Positions 46,418 to 54,848 of a stretch of DNA of 64,000 nt are shown in pieces. Each line of letters starts with the position of its first letter. Positions within the stretch are counted from its first letter, which is position 1. The DNA is from Acidimicrobiia bacterium (GTDB lineage Bacteria > Actinomycetota > Acidimicrobiia > Spongiisociales > Spongiisociaceae), in NCBI GenBank assembly GCA_022827785.1, contig JAJEIM010000030.1:1-64000 (forward strand), written 5' to 3'. Made by a program: the position numbers and the translations under genes. The notes beneath the pieces are model-generated. The model saw only the letters and a program-made list of their open reading frames with translations. It had not been told where the DNA came from and searched no databases.

Positions 46418-46478
46418 ACCGGAAGGGTAGCGATCACCGGGCCGTCCATGAGCCTCCCTCCACCGCGCCCGGGAGCGA

Positions 46479-46484
46479 TAGGCT
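46479..46484 (+). promoter_or_regulatory. -10 element (TAGGCT) for the leaderless endonuclease-polymerase gene
   Basis: TAGGCT ends 6 nt before the GTG at 46491. No ribosome site is visible. Confidence 0.5.
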
Positions 46485-46490
46485 GCCCTG

Positions 46491-48329
46491 GTGATCACGT
46501 TCGGATACTCGGGGCTGCCCCCGGCGGGGATGCCCGATGGGGAGTTCCTGGACGGGTTGTCGGAGCAGGGCTACCAGGCCTTCGAGCTGGCGTTCACCAA
46601 GTCCTTCCCGTGGAACGAGCGACGCTGCAGAACCTTCGGGGAGGAGGCCGCCGAACGAGGGATCCCGCTCTCCATCCACGCCCCCTACTTCGCCGTCCTC
46701 ACCATCACCGACGAGGACCGGGCCCGGAAATGCCGGGGAGCGATCGAGCACACGATGAAGCTGGCCGCCGAGATGGACGCCCGGGTAGTGGTGGCCCATC
46801 CGGGCGGGCGGCGCAGGGAGGAGCCGGGCTTCCTGATGGACACCATACGCCGCCATCTCGATCACCTGGCCACCAAGGTGTCCGACCTCGGGGTCGGCCT
46901 GGGCCTCGAGACCACCGGGCGGGCCTCACAGATGGGCAGCCTCGGCGACATCGCTCTCCTCGGGGCGGAGTACACGTTCGTGCGGCCGGTCATCGACTGG
47001 GCCCACGTCCACGCCATCAGCGGCGGAGGTCTCCGGTCGGTCGAGGCGTTCGAGGCGGTGCTCGGTTTCCTGCGGGAAAACTTCGCCGGGTGGAAGATCG
47101 ATCCGCTCCATACCCAGTTCAGCGATGTCCTCTACGACCAGAGCGGCGAGATCCGCCACCTCCCCTACGGCCAGGGCGATCTACGGGCCACACCCCTGAT
47201 CGAGGCGGCGCACCGGGCCGGCTTCCGGATGACCGTCATCTCCGAGTCCCGCGACGAGCCTTCGCATCGCCGGATCGGGGCGGAGATTGCGAAGGCGCTG
47301 ATGTCCGTCACCAATCCCGAACCGCCCGGACGGCCCGCCGCGAGCGGAGCGGTGGCCTTCCCGGCCGCGCCCCGCGCCGTGGAGGCCGATGGCCGGCACG
47401 CCCTGGTCGGCTACGACCGGCCCTTGCGGCTTTCCAACCTCGACAAGCAGTTCTTCCCCGACGGCTACACCAAGGGCGACCTGATCTCCTACTACGCCTC
47501 CATCGCGCCGCTCCTGCTCCCCCATCTGGAGGATCGGGCGATCGTCATGGCCCGGTTTCCCGACGGCGCCGAGGCCGACTCCTTCTACGAGAAGCAGGCC
47601 CCCGGCCACCAGCCGGCCTGGATGCCGCTGGTCCCGATCGACTCGGCCCATCGAGGCAGGGTGATCGATTACGTCACCGCCGGCCGTCCCGAATCCCTGA
47701 TGTGGCTCGCCAACATGGGTTGCATCGAGATCCACCCCTGGCTCTCGCGGGTCCCGTCCCTCCACACCCCCGACTTCGCGGTGTTCGATCTCGATCCCGC
47801 GGAGGGCTCGAGCTGGGACCAGGTGGTGGCGGTCGCCGGCCTCCTCCGGGAAGCCCTCGATCATCTACGGCTGAAGGGCTATCCGAAGACCTCCGGATCG
47901 AGGGGTATCCACGTCTACGTACCGCTCGACCCGGTCGCCGACTACGCCCGGGTGCGAACGTTCGTGCAGCGGCTCGGCCAGCTGCTGGCCATCGCCAACC
48001 CGGACGACGTGACCATGGATCGCCACATCCCCAACCGTGCGGGCAAGGTGTACATCGACTCCGGGCAGAACCGGGCCGGCGCCACCATCGCGGCGGCCTA
48101 CTCGGTGCGGCCGCGACCCGGAGCGCCGGTGTCCACCCCGCTCCGATGGGACGAGGTCGATTCCATCGACCCTGCCAGCTTCACGATCGCCACGATATGG
48201 AACCGGACATCCCGCTATGGAGACCTGTTCGCCCCCGTTCTCCTGGGAGGCCAGCGACTCGACCAGGCCGAGGAGTCGCTGGGAATAACTGACCGCATCG
48301 AGGACAAAGATGTGAGTGACCACTCCTAG
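46491..48329 (+). CDS. Fusion of endonuclease IV-like TIM barrel and LigD-type polymerase domain
   Basis: 612 aa, GTG start. Residues 1 to about 272 are an AP endonuclease 2/endonuclease IV-like barrel with metal-site candidates His63 (SIHAPYF), His103 (VVAHPGG), Glu140 (GLETTG), Asp169 and His172 (VIDWAHVHA), His207, His223 and Glu252 (VISES). After a Pro/Ala linker, residues about 307-600 are the archaeo-eukaryotic primase-type polymerase domain of NHEJ ligase LigD: LSNLDKQFFP, the metal Asp433 and Asp435 in FDLDPAEG, the nucleotide-binding SGSRGIHVYVPL, and the third Asp523 in YIDSGQN. No ligase domain and no Ku gene are in the window. Likely role: nicking or trimming damaged ends, then short gap fill-in (inferred from the two families). 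Confidence 0.88.
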   Translation: MITFGYSGLPPAGMPDGEFLDGLSEQGYQAFELAFTKSFPWNERRCRTFGEEAAERGIPLSIHAPYFAVLTITDEDRARKCRGAIEHTMKLAAEMDARVVVAHPGGRRREEPGFLMDTIRRHLDHLATKVSDLGVGLGLETTGRASQMGSLGDIALLGAEYTFVRPVIDWAHVHAISGGGLRSVEAFEAVLGFLRENFAGWKIDPLHTQFSDVLYDQSGEIRHLPYGQGDLRATPLIEAAHRAGFRMTVISESRDEPSHRRIGAEIAKALMSVTNPEPPGRPAASGAVAFPAAPRAVEADGRHALVGYDRPLRLSNLDKQFFPDGYTKGDLISYYASIAPLLLPHLEDRAIVMARFPDGAEADSFYEKQAPGHQPAWMPLVPIDSAHRGRVIDYVTAGRPESLMWLANMGCIEIHPWLSRVPSLHTPDFAVFDLDPAEGSSWDQVVAVAGLLREALDHLRLKGYPKTSGSRGIHVYVPLDPVADYARVRTFVQRLGQLLAIANPDDVTMDRHIPNRAGKVYIDSGQNRAGATIAAAYSVRPRPGAPVSTPLRWDEVDSIDPASFTIATIWNRTSRYGDLFAPVLLGGQRLDQAEESLGITDRIEDKDVSDHS

Positions 48330-48332
48330 AGT
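48327..48332 (+). promoter_or_regulatory. -10 element (TAGAGT) for leaderless MerR gene
   Basis: TAGAGT ends 7 nt before the ATG at 48340. Its first three bases are the stop codon of the preceding fusion gene. Confidence 0.5.
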
Positions 48333-48339
48333 GGGTGCT

Positions 48340-49080
48340 ATGGCTGGCAACGCTACGGCATACCGGGTGGAGCAACTGGCCGCCGAGGCCGGTGTCGGGG
48401 TCGACACCATCCGTTACTACCAGGGGATGGGGCTCCTGCCCCCCACTGATCGGGAGGGCCGCGCGGTGGTGTACGGCGGCGCCCACCTGACCAGGTTGCG
48501 AACCATCCGAGCCCTAGCCGATGATGGCTTCACCCTGGCCCAGATCAAGCGCCTGCTGGACGAGTCCGGGCATCCGCTGCTGGAATCGCTGGCCGGGGCC
48601 ACTGTCGGTCTGGAGCGGGCCGAGCTGGCCGAGCGCTCCGGGCTTCCCCCCCATCTGGTGGACATAGCGGTGTCGGCCGGCCTCATCCAACCGCTAGGCG
48701 ACGGACAGGAGGAACGATTCGCCCCTGATGTGGCGCCGATGCTGGCTGCCGGCATGTCGTTGCTCGAGGCCGGGTTCCCCCTGGACAAGCTGGCGGCCCT
48801 GGCGACCCGGCATGCCACATCGGTGGAGAGCGTGGTAGACGGCGCCATCGACCTGTTCAACGACCATGTCCGCGAAAGCCGGCCCGACCGGCCCGTCGAG
48901 CTGGCCGAGATGTTCCGGACCCTCGTGATCCACATCACCCGTCTGGTAGCGCAGCACTTCCACCACACGGTGATCACCCGGGTCAAGGAACGGTTGGACG
49001 ACTCGGAAGACGCGGCCCTGGTAAAGGCCTTGGAGGACATCGAGGAACGTCAACTGGTGATCCACACCGAATGGCGATGA
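48340..49080 (+). CDS. MerR family transcriptional regulator
   Basis: 246 aa. The N-terminal winged helix reads YRVEQLAAEAGVGVDTIRYYQGMGLLPP with the wing at REGRAVVYG, then the dimerisation helix. The C-terminal 150 residues have no metal-binding cysteines, so this is not a metal sensor of the classic type; a second putative helix-turn-helix-like stretch (LPPHLVDIAVSAGLIQPLG) is visible. It overlaps the menaquinone fusion gene by ATGA, so it is co-transcribed with and may control that gene. Confidence 0.88.
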   Translation: MAGNATAYRVEQLAAEAGVGVDTIRYYQGMGLLPPTDREGRAVVYGGAHLTRLRTIRALADDGFTLAQIKRLLDESGHPLLESLAGATVGLERAELAERSGLPPHLVDIAVSAGLIQPLGDGQEERFAPDVAPMLAAGMSLLEAGFPLDKLAALATRHATSVESVVDGAIDLFNDHVRESRPDRPVELAEMFRTLVIHITRLVAQHFHHTVITRVKERLDDSEDAALVKALEDIEERQLVIHTEWR

Positions 49081-52000
49081 GCGATCGCGGACGGCTGGAG
49101 CAACGCGTGGCGCGCGCCGCCGCGCGCGCCGCCGTTTCGGGACGTCCCTCGATCGTCACCCTGGCTGCACCTGCGAAGGAGACGGATGCGCTCGCCGTGT
49201 CGCTGCAAGCGGGGCCTCCGTTCGCCTACTGGGAGATGCCGGACCGGGGCTTCGCCATGGCGGCCACCGGTGAGGCACGCACCATCGGAACCCCGGCGGA
49301 CGCCGGACGGTTCGGGACTGCCTCGGCCGCCGTGCGCGACCTGGCGAGCCGCACGCACCAGGTGGCTGTCGACGGAGCGGACCGTGCCCCGCTACTGATC
49401 GGGGGCTTCTCCTTCGCTCCCGACAGCGGATGGCCAGGATTCCCGGCGGGCCGTCTCGTGCTTCCCGATCTGGCCTACATCCAGCGGGACCCGGGCAACC
49501 GGGTGTGGATGGCGGCTACCGAGGTCCAGGCCGACGCCGATCCGGCCACGGTCGCCGGAGCGCTGATGGGGCGGATCAGGGCCGCCCGCCGCATGGCGCC
49601 GGCGCGAGTCACTCCCAGGGTCACGGAAGACCGGCGAGCCGACGACATCGACCTACGCGATCCCGGATACGTGGCCGGCGCCGCGCAAGCGATCCGATTG
49701 ATTCGCGATGGGGGCCTGACGAAGGTGACCCTCGCCCGCAGGGTGGACGTCGATCACCAGCCGGAGCTCGGGCCCTTCCTCGCCGCCCTGCGCCAGATCC
49801 ACGGCGCCTGCGCGGTCTTCGCATTCGCCCGACCCGGAGGCGCCGTGTTCTGCGGCGCCACTCCCGAGCTGCTCGCCCGGGTCGAAGGGTTGACGGTCGA
49901 GGCGCTCGCCCTGGCCGGAACCGCACCGCGGGGGTCGTCCGGGTCGGAGGACCAGCGTCTCGCACACCTTCTCCTGAACGATCCGAAGGAGCTAGAGGAG
50001 CATGCCCACGTTCGCGCCGAGCTCATGCGCCGGCTGTCGGACCGTGGCTTCGCGCTGGACCCCCCGGAGCCGACCGGCGTCCTCGAGTTGCCCGGCATCC
50101 TCCATCTCGCTACCCGGATCAGCGCGGTGGCTCCGGTCGGCACCGGCGTGCTTGACGTGGTGGGCTCCCTCCATCCCACCCCGGCGGTCGGAGGTCTGCC
50201 TCGGGACCATGCCACGAGCTGGATCGCCGCCCAAGAACCTTTCGACCGGGGTTGGTACGCCGGGCCGGTGGGCTACTGCGACCTGTCCGGGAACGGCGAG
50301 TTCCATGCCGCCCTGCGGTCTTGCCTGATCGACGGCAACCGGACCAGCCTGTTCGCCGGCGCGGGAGTCGTATCGGCTTCGCAGCCGGAAGAGGAACTCC
50401 GGGAGACCGATCTGAAGCTGGGCGCCCTGCTCCCGTCTCTCACCGGGATGACCGACCATAGGTGGCGAAGCTACGCCACCGCCGACGCCCTGGCTACCGC
50501 CCTGGCCAAGGGAGGCGTGGCCGGCGTGATCATCTCTCCGGGCTCCCGCTCGACACCGCTGGCCCTGGCGGTGACCGACGAGGGCCCACCTTCCAGGATC
50601 GTGCTCGATGAGCGTTCCGCCGGGTTCACCGCCCTGGGGCTGGCCAAGGCGACCGGGAAGCCGGCCGCAGTCGTCAGCACCTCCGGTTCGGCGGCCGCCA
50701 ACTACCTGCCGGCGGTCGTGGAGGCCGATCGGGGTCGGGTGCCGCTGGTGGTCGTCACCGCCGATCGCCCGCCCGGTTTCCTGGATCGGGATGCTCCGCA
50801 GACCATCAACCAGATCGGGCTCTACGGCTCGGCGGTGCGCGCCTCCGCCTGCCTTCCGGTGGCGCACGAGGGCGATCCGGAGTGGGTGGCCGGCGAGGTG
50901 TTGCGCGTGCTCGAGGCCGCCTGCCCGCCCGATGCCGGGCCGGTACATGTGAATGTCCCGTTCGACAAGCCCCTCGAGCCCCCGGCGCGGCGCGACACCA
51001 GACCATCCTTCGAGATGTCGCTCCCGGAATCCCGGGACGAGCGGGTGCTCGGATCGTCGATGGAGACGCTGGAGGCCTTCATGGACCGGGCCGGCGCCGG
51101 CGTGATCGTGGTGGGTCCCAGAGCGACCGACCAGATCGAACGCGACGCCGTGCATCGGTTGGCGGCACGATGCGGATGGCCGATCCTGGCCGACGGAATG
51201 TCGGGTCTGCGGAACCGTGACGCCGAGAACCTGGTGACCGCAGGTGACATGCTGGTCGGGGACCGAGCCTTCGCGACCCGCCATACCCCTGATGCGGTGA
51301 TCCGAATCGGCGGCCTCCCCACGGGCACGGTTACCCAGAACTGGCTCGAAGGGCTTCGAGCACCGGAGATCCTCCTGGATCCGGATTTCCGGTGGAGGGC
51401 GCCCGGTCCGGAGGCGGTCCTGCGCGATCCGATCGCGGCCCTCATTGACCGGGTGTCACCTTCGCCGGTCGACACCTGCTGGACCCATGCCTGGCGTACC
51501 GCCGAACTGCGCGTCCGTGAGCGCCGCCGGTACGAGCGTTCCCACCACCCTGACACCGAGTTGGCCATCACAGCGGAGGTGCTCGACAACGAGGCCCTGG
51601 TCTGGGCGGGTTCCAGCATGCCCGTACGCCACGTGAACGCCATGCTGGAGCCCGATAGTGGCGTGGTCGTGTTCGGCAATAGGGGCGCGAGCGGCATCGA
51701 CGGGACCCTGGCGTCGGCGGCCGGCGCCGCCTTGGGCTTCGGAAGGCGGGTGACCGCCGTGGTGGGGGATCTCACCTTCCTCCACGATGCCGGATCGCTG
51801 ACCACTGCCCGGGCGTTGGGGGTGGACCTGTCGATCGTCGTGCTCGACAACGGCGGGGGCGCCATCTTCGGGATGCTCCCCTACCTCCGATCCCTCCGGG
51901 AGTCCGGCGCGGAGGACGCCTACGCGCAGAGCCATGCACTCTTCGTCACCCCCCACGACCAGGATCTGGCCGCGGTGGCCGGCGGTTTCGGTGTGACCGC

Positions 52001-52133
52001 CGAGCGGATCGAGCCCGGCGAGATCGTGGAGGCGCTGCGAGACGCAAGGTCCCGACCCGGTGTCAGCGTGCTGGTGGCCAAGACCGACGCCGAAGCCATG
52101 TTCGCCGCCTACGACCGCCTCTACCGAACCTGA
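49077..52133 (+). CDS. menD: Fused isochorismate synthase (MenF) and SEPHCHC synthase (MenD)
   Basis: 1018 aa. Residues 1 to about 455 are a chorismate-binding isochorismate synthase: the general base Lys of LTKVTLARR, the Glu of TVEALALAGTAPRG, DPKELEEHAHV, SLHPTPAVGGLP and the metal Glu near EELRETDLK. The chain then runs directly into a MenD domain (about 460-1018) with the TPP-activating Glu of LDERSAGFTALG, the GDLTFLHDAGSL cofactor motif and DNGGGAIFGML. Together they convert chorismate to isochorismate and add 2-oxoglutarate, the first committed steps to menaquinone. The start is the ATG in the ATGA overlap with MerR; an ATG 6 nt earlier is possible. An internal ATG at 50448 marks the domain join. 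Confidence 0.95.
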   Translation: MSDRGRLEQRVARAAARAAVSGRPSIVTLAAPAKETDALAVSLQAGPPFAYWEMPDRGFAMAATGEARTIGTPADAGRFGTASAAVRDLASRTHQVAVDGADRAPLLIGGFSFAPDSGWPGFPAGRLVLPDLAYIQRDPGNRVWMAATEVQADADPATVAGALMGRIRAARRMAPARVTPRVTEDRRADDIDLRDPGYVAGAAQAIRLIRDGGLTKVTLARRVDVDHQPELGPFLAALRQIHGACAVFAFARPGGAVFCGATPELLARVEGLTVEALALAGTAPRGSSGSEDQRLAHLLLNDPKELEEHAHVRAELMRRLSDRGFALDPPEPTGVLELPGILHLATRISAVAPVGTGVLDVVGSLHPTPAVGGLPRDHATSWIAAQEPFDRGWYAGPVGYCDLSGNGEFHAALRSCLIDGNRTSLFAGAGVVSASQPEEELRETDLKLGALLPSLTGMTDHRWRSYATADALATALAKGGVAGVIISPGSRSTPLALAVTDEGPPSRIVLDERSAGFTALGLAKATGKPAAVVSTSGSAAANYLPAVVEADRGRVPLVVVTADRPPGFLDRDAPQTINQIGLYGSAVRASACLPVAHEGDPEWVAGEVLRVLEAACPPDAGPVHVNVPFDKPLEPPARRDTRPSFEMSLPESRDERVLGSSMETLEAFMDRAGAGVIVVGPRATDQIERDAVHRLAARCGWPILADGMSGLRNRDAENLVTAGDMLVGDRAFATRHTPDAVIRIGGLPTGTVTQNWLEGLRAPEILLDPDFRWRAPGPEAVLRDPIAALIDRVSPSPVDTCWTHAWRTAELRVRERRRYERSHHPDTELAITAEVLDNEALVWAGSSMPVRHVNAMLEPDSGVVVFGNRGASGIDGTLASAAGAALGFGRRVTAVVGDLTFLHDAGSLTTARALGVDLSIVVLDNGGGAIFGMLPYLRSLRESGAEDAYAQSHALFVTPHDQDLAAVAGGFGVTAERIEPGEIVEALRDARSRPGVSVLVAKTDAEAMFAAYDRLYRT

Positions 52134-52172
52134 GGAACACAGCACCACCAACAGTGCGAGAAACCTGAGGAA

Positions 52173-52196
52173 CAGGGCACCGCATGTGGTGCCCTG
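52173..52196 (+). terminator. Hairpin after the MenF-MenD gene
   Basis: A perfect 9-bp stem with a 6-nt loop (52173-52181 with 52188-52196) lies 40 nt past the stop. No T-run follows. Part of it lies in a direct repeat of the ACCTGAGGAACA element seen at 52127 and 52165. Confidence 0.45.
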
Positions 52197-52271
52197 CGCC
52201 CCAAGAACGTTGGGATCCCCGAAGGCCGCGAGAATACGATTCGGTCTCATGTGATCGGTGATCCATCTCGC

Positions 52272-52277
52272 TAGAGT
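52272..52277 (+). promoter_or_regulatory. -10 element (TAGAGT) for leaderless metallo-hydrolase gene
   Basis: TAGAGT ends 7 nt before the GTG at 52285. Confidence 0.5.
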
Positions 52278-52284
52278 CGCCGCA

Positions 52285-52902
52285 GTGAGTTGGACATTCG
52301 ACAACGGAACCATCCTGACCAGGGCGGCATTGGTCGGCGAGTACGGCAATAACGCATTCGTGGTGGCCTGCGCCCGGACCGGCCGCGGAGTGATAATCGA
52401 CGCCGCCGCCGAACCGGACCGGATTCTTGAGCTGGCCGACGGGGTGGAGGTGGACGCTCTACTCACCACCCATGGCCACTACGACCATCTGCGGGCCGTA
52501 GCCCCCGTGGTCGAGGCCCTGGGCGTGCCCTTCCTCCTCCACCCGGCCGACCACCAGCTGGCAGCGCGAACCACCCCGGTCTCTCCGACGGCGCTGTCCG
52601 ACGGGGAGGTAATCGCCTTGGGGGAGACCAGCCTGCTAACCATGCATACTCCCGGCCACACGCCCGGTTCGGTGTGCTTCCTCAGTCCGGGCGTGCTCTT
52701 CTCCGGTGACACCCTGTTCCCGGGCGGCCCGGGCGCCACCGAGTACGAGGGCGGGGACTTCGACCAGATCATCAAGAGCATCAAGGAACGGCTGTTCACC
52801 CTCGACGAGGACACCGATGTCTATCCGGGGCACGGTCCGACCAAGACCACCATCGGCACCGAGAAGCCGGAGTTGCCCGAATGGATCGCCCGGGGCTGGT
52901 AG
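52285..52902 (+). CDS. Metallo-beta-lactamase fold hydrolase (glyoxalase II-like)
   Basis: 205 aa, GTG start. Zinc motif THGHYDH (HxHxDH), then HTPGHTPGS, the bridging Asp in FSGDTLFPG and the last His in VYPGHGP. This spacing matches the glyoxalase II-related thioesterase subgroup of small MBL proteins found throughout actinomycetotes. Substrate unknown, perhaps a thioester. It is convergent with the Fur gene. Confidence 0.87.
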   Translation: MSWTFDNGTILTRAALVGEYGNNAFVVACARTGRGVIIDAAAEPDRILELADGVEVDALLTTHGHYDHLRAVAPVVEALGVPFLLHPADHQLAARTTPVSPTALSDGEVIALGETSLLTMHTPGHTPGSVCFLSPGVLFSGDTLFPGGPGATEYEGGDFDQIIKSIKERLFTLDEDTDVYPGHGPTKTTIGTEKPELPEWIARGW

Positions 52903-52948
52903 CCGCCGGACGGTAGGACGAGTTCCCCCGGCTCGGGCACCTACCGAG

Positions 52949-53425
52949 CTAATCGCCTCCACGCGGATGGGGATGGTCATCCTGGGGGCCGCAATCGTCG
53001 CAGGATCCGAGAAAAGCAAAGTGGTGGGGACTGGTCTGGAAGCCGTATTTGCTGCGGAGGAGTTCGAAGAGGGAAGCGAACTCCGCGTGAGGTATCTCGA
53101 GAGTTCTGCCGCAGACCTCGCACACGAGGTGTTCGTGGTCGTGGTCAAGCGTGATGTGCCATCTCCCCGACTGCCCGCTGCCCAGCTGGATGTGGTGGAC
53201 CAGCCCGATCCGGGCCAGATCGTCGAGGATCCGGTAGACGGTCGACGCTTCTATCCGGCCCACCGTCTCCCGGACGTGCTCGATGATCAGCCGGGCGCTG
53301 ATGAACGGCTCCTCACTCGCCGCGAGGGCGCGGACGACGGCCCTTCTCGGAAGGGTCAGGCGGAGTCCGGCTTCGCGGATCCGCTCTATGAGCAGGTCTT
53401 CGGTCAGTATGACATCGGTCGGCAT
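52949..53425 (-). CDS. Fur family metal- or peroxide-responsive repressor
   Basis: 158 aa. Winged helix (about 15-90) with TLPRRAVVRALAAS and the recognition helix ASTVYRILDDLARIGLV. The C-terminal dimerisation domain has His-rich HITLDHDHEHLVCEVCG for the regulatory metal and the structural zinc pairs CEVC and CDDC. Whether it senses iron, zinc, manganese or peroxide cannot be decided. The ATG at 53425 is chosen over a TTG 7 codons earlier. The promoter upstream carries an inverted repeat, suggesting autoregulation. Confidence 0.9.
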   Translation of the reverse strand: MPTDVILTEDLLIERIREAGLRLTLPRRAVVRALAASEEPFISARLIIEHVRETVGRIEASTVYRILDDLARIGLVHHIQLGSGQSGRWHITLDHDHEHLVCEVCGRTLEIPHAEFASLFELLRSKYGFQTSPHHFAFLGSCDDCGPQDDHPHPRGGD

Positions 53426-53459
53426 GCGGCTGGCACACTGTAGCAAGTGCCTGATTCAG

Positions 53460-53500
53460 ATAGTTGTGACTCTATGTCATCAGAGTGACTTGTCAACTAT
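53460..53500 (-). promoter_or_regulatory. Fur-gene promoter embedded in an inverted repeat
   Basis: On the minus strand TTGACA (plus 53491-53496) and TAGAGT (plus 53469-53474) are 16 nt apart. The same DNA holds paired arms ATAGTTG/CAACTAT (53460-53466, 53494-53500) and ACTCT/AGAGT (53469-53473, 53482-53486). The AT-rich palindrome over a promoter fits a Fur-family operator. Confidence 0.65.
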
Positions 53501-53694
53501 GCCCCGTACCCGACTCCGCTAACGAGGCTCATCGCAACTGTCGGTCTCCCGGGGAAGTATGCATATGCAACGAGGGTGCGGTTGGAGAACGAAGCCTTCG
53601 TGCCCGTCGGCTTGAGTACGGCCGACCGAGTGCCCACGTAGCCCCGATCCGGCTCAACAACCGAAGGTCGCTGGTGGATCGCTCGGCAACCTCC

Positions 53695-53841
53695 TAGACT
53701 GACCGGCACACCGGCCGGAAAGGCGCGACCCTGTTGGGCGGGCCAATTCCTCTCACGGTTCACAAGATGACCATATGCTCTCCGGCCTTCATGGCCGGGA
53801 GGTGTCCCCCAACCTGGATGGTGGGGAGAAACGGAGCAGTT
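53695..53841 (+). promoter_or_regulatory. panB promoter -10 and structured leader
   Basis: TAGACT (53695-53700) would start a leader of about 135 nt. It contains a bulged stem (53778-53787 with 53793-53801) and a second small stem (53807-53814 with 53821-53826) ending just before the ribosome site ACGGAG. The rest of the 416-nt gap from the Fur gene shows no gene. Confidence 0.35.
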
Positions 53842-54744
53842 ATGTCAAACGCTACGTCGAGCCATCCCCCCGACGCCATTCGCAAGAAGGTCACCGCGCC
53901 TGCGGTACGGGCCCGGAAGGGCCGGGAACCGCTGACGATGGTGACCGCCTACGACTTCCCCGGCGGCAAGGTCGCCGATCAGGCCGGGGTCGACATCATC
54001 CTGGTGGGCGACTCGGTAGCCAACGTGGTTCTCGGATACGAGACCACCAACCAGGTGACCCTCGCCGACATGATCCACCACACCGCCGCGGTCGCCCGGG
54101 CCCGTCCCCGGGCTCTGCTGGTGGCCGACATGCCCTGGATGACCTTCCATGTCAGCCCCGAGGAGACCCTGCGCAACGCCGGAAGGCTGGTCCGGGAGGG
54201 CGGGGCCGAGGCGGTCAAGCTGGAGGGCGGCGCACCTCGGGTGGAGATGATCCGCAAGCTGGTATCGGCCGAGATCCCGGTGATGGGACATATCGGGCTG
54301 ACCCCCCAGTCGGTCCACGCCGCCGGCGGTTACCAGGTCCAGGGGAGGAGGCTGGAGGACGCCAGGCTGATGGTCGAGGACGCCCTGGCCCTCGACCGGG
54401 CCGGGGTGTTCGCCCTGGTACTCGAGGGAGTCCCCGCCTCGCTGGCTCAAGCCATCACCAGGCGGGTGAGCGTCCCCACGATCGGGATAGGCGCCGGGCC
54501 CGGCACCGACGGCCAGGTCTTAGTGATGCATGACATGCTCGGTCTCAACTTCGGCCACTACCCCAAGTTCGTCCGGCGCTATGCCGACCTGTCAAGAGAG
54601 GCCGTGGCAGCGATCGACCGCTGGATCCGGGATGTCCGCCGGGGCGCCTTCCCGAGCGAGGATGAGTCGTACCACATGATCGACGCCGCCGCCCTGGAGT
54701 TGATCGAGGAACCCGGAACCGACCTGGCAATCGGGCGCCGATAA
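53842..54744 (+). CDS. panB: 3-methyl-2-oxobutanoate hydroxymethyltransferase
   Basis: 300 aa. Transfers a hydroxymethyl group from methylene-THF to alpha-ketoisovalerate to make ketopantoate, the first pantothenate step. LTMVTAYDFPGGKVADQAGVD, LVGDSVANVVLGYETT with the metal Asp, VKLEGGAP, MGHIGLTPQSV and IGIGAGPGTDGQVLVMHD are all standard. The ATG has ACGGAG 7 nt upstream. A broken copy of its 3' third lies 600 nt downstream. The branched-chain dehydrogenase elsewhere in the window can supply the keto acid. Confidence 0.96.
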   Translation: MSNATSSHPPDAIRKKVTAPAVRARKGREPLTMVTAYDFPGGKVADQAGVDIILVGDSVANVVLGYETTNQVTLADMIHHTAAVARARPRALLVADMPWMTFHVSPEETLRNAGRLVREGGAEAVKLEGGAPRVEMIRKLVSAEIPVMGHIGLTPQSVHAAGGYQVQGRRLEDARLMVEDALALDRAGVFALVLEGVPASLAQAITRRVSVPTIGIGAGPGTDGQVLVMHDMLGLNFGHYPKFVRRYADLSREAVAAIDRWIRDVRRGAFPSEDESYHMIDAAALELIEEPGTDLAIGRR

Positions 54745-54848
54745 GACCCGGCGGCGCGTTTAGGGGTAGACCACCGTCAACCTGCTCTGCCGACCGTCTC
54801 ACCAAGGCCATCGGTGGATTCGGGCCCAAGTCTACACTCTCAGGTATC

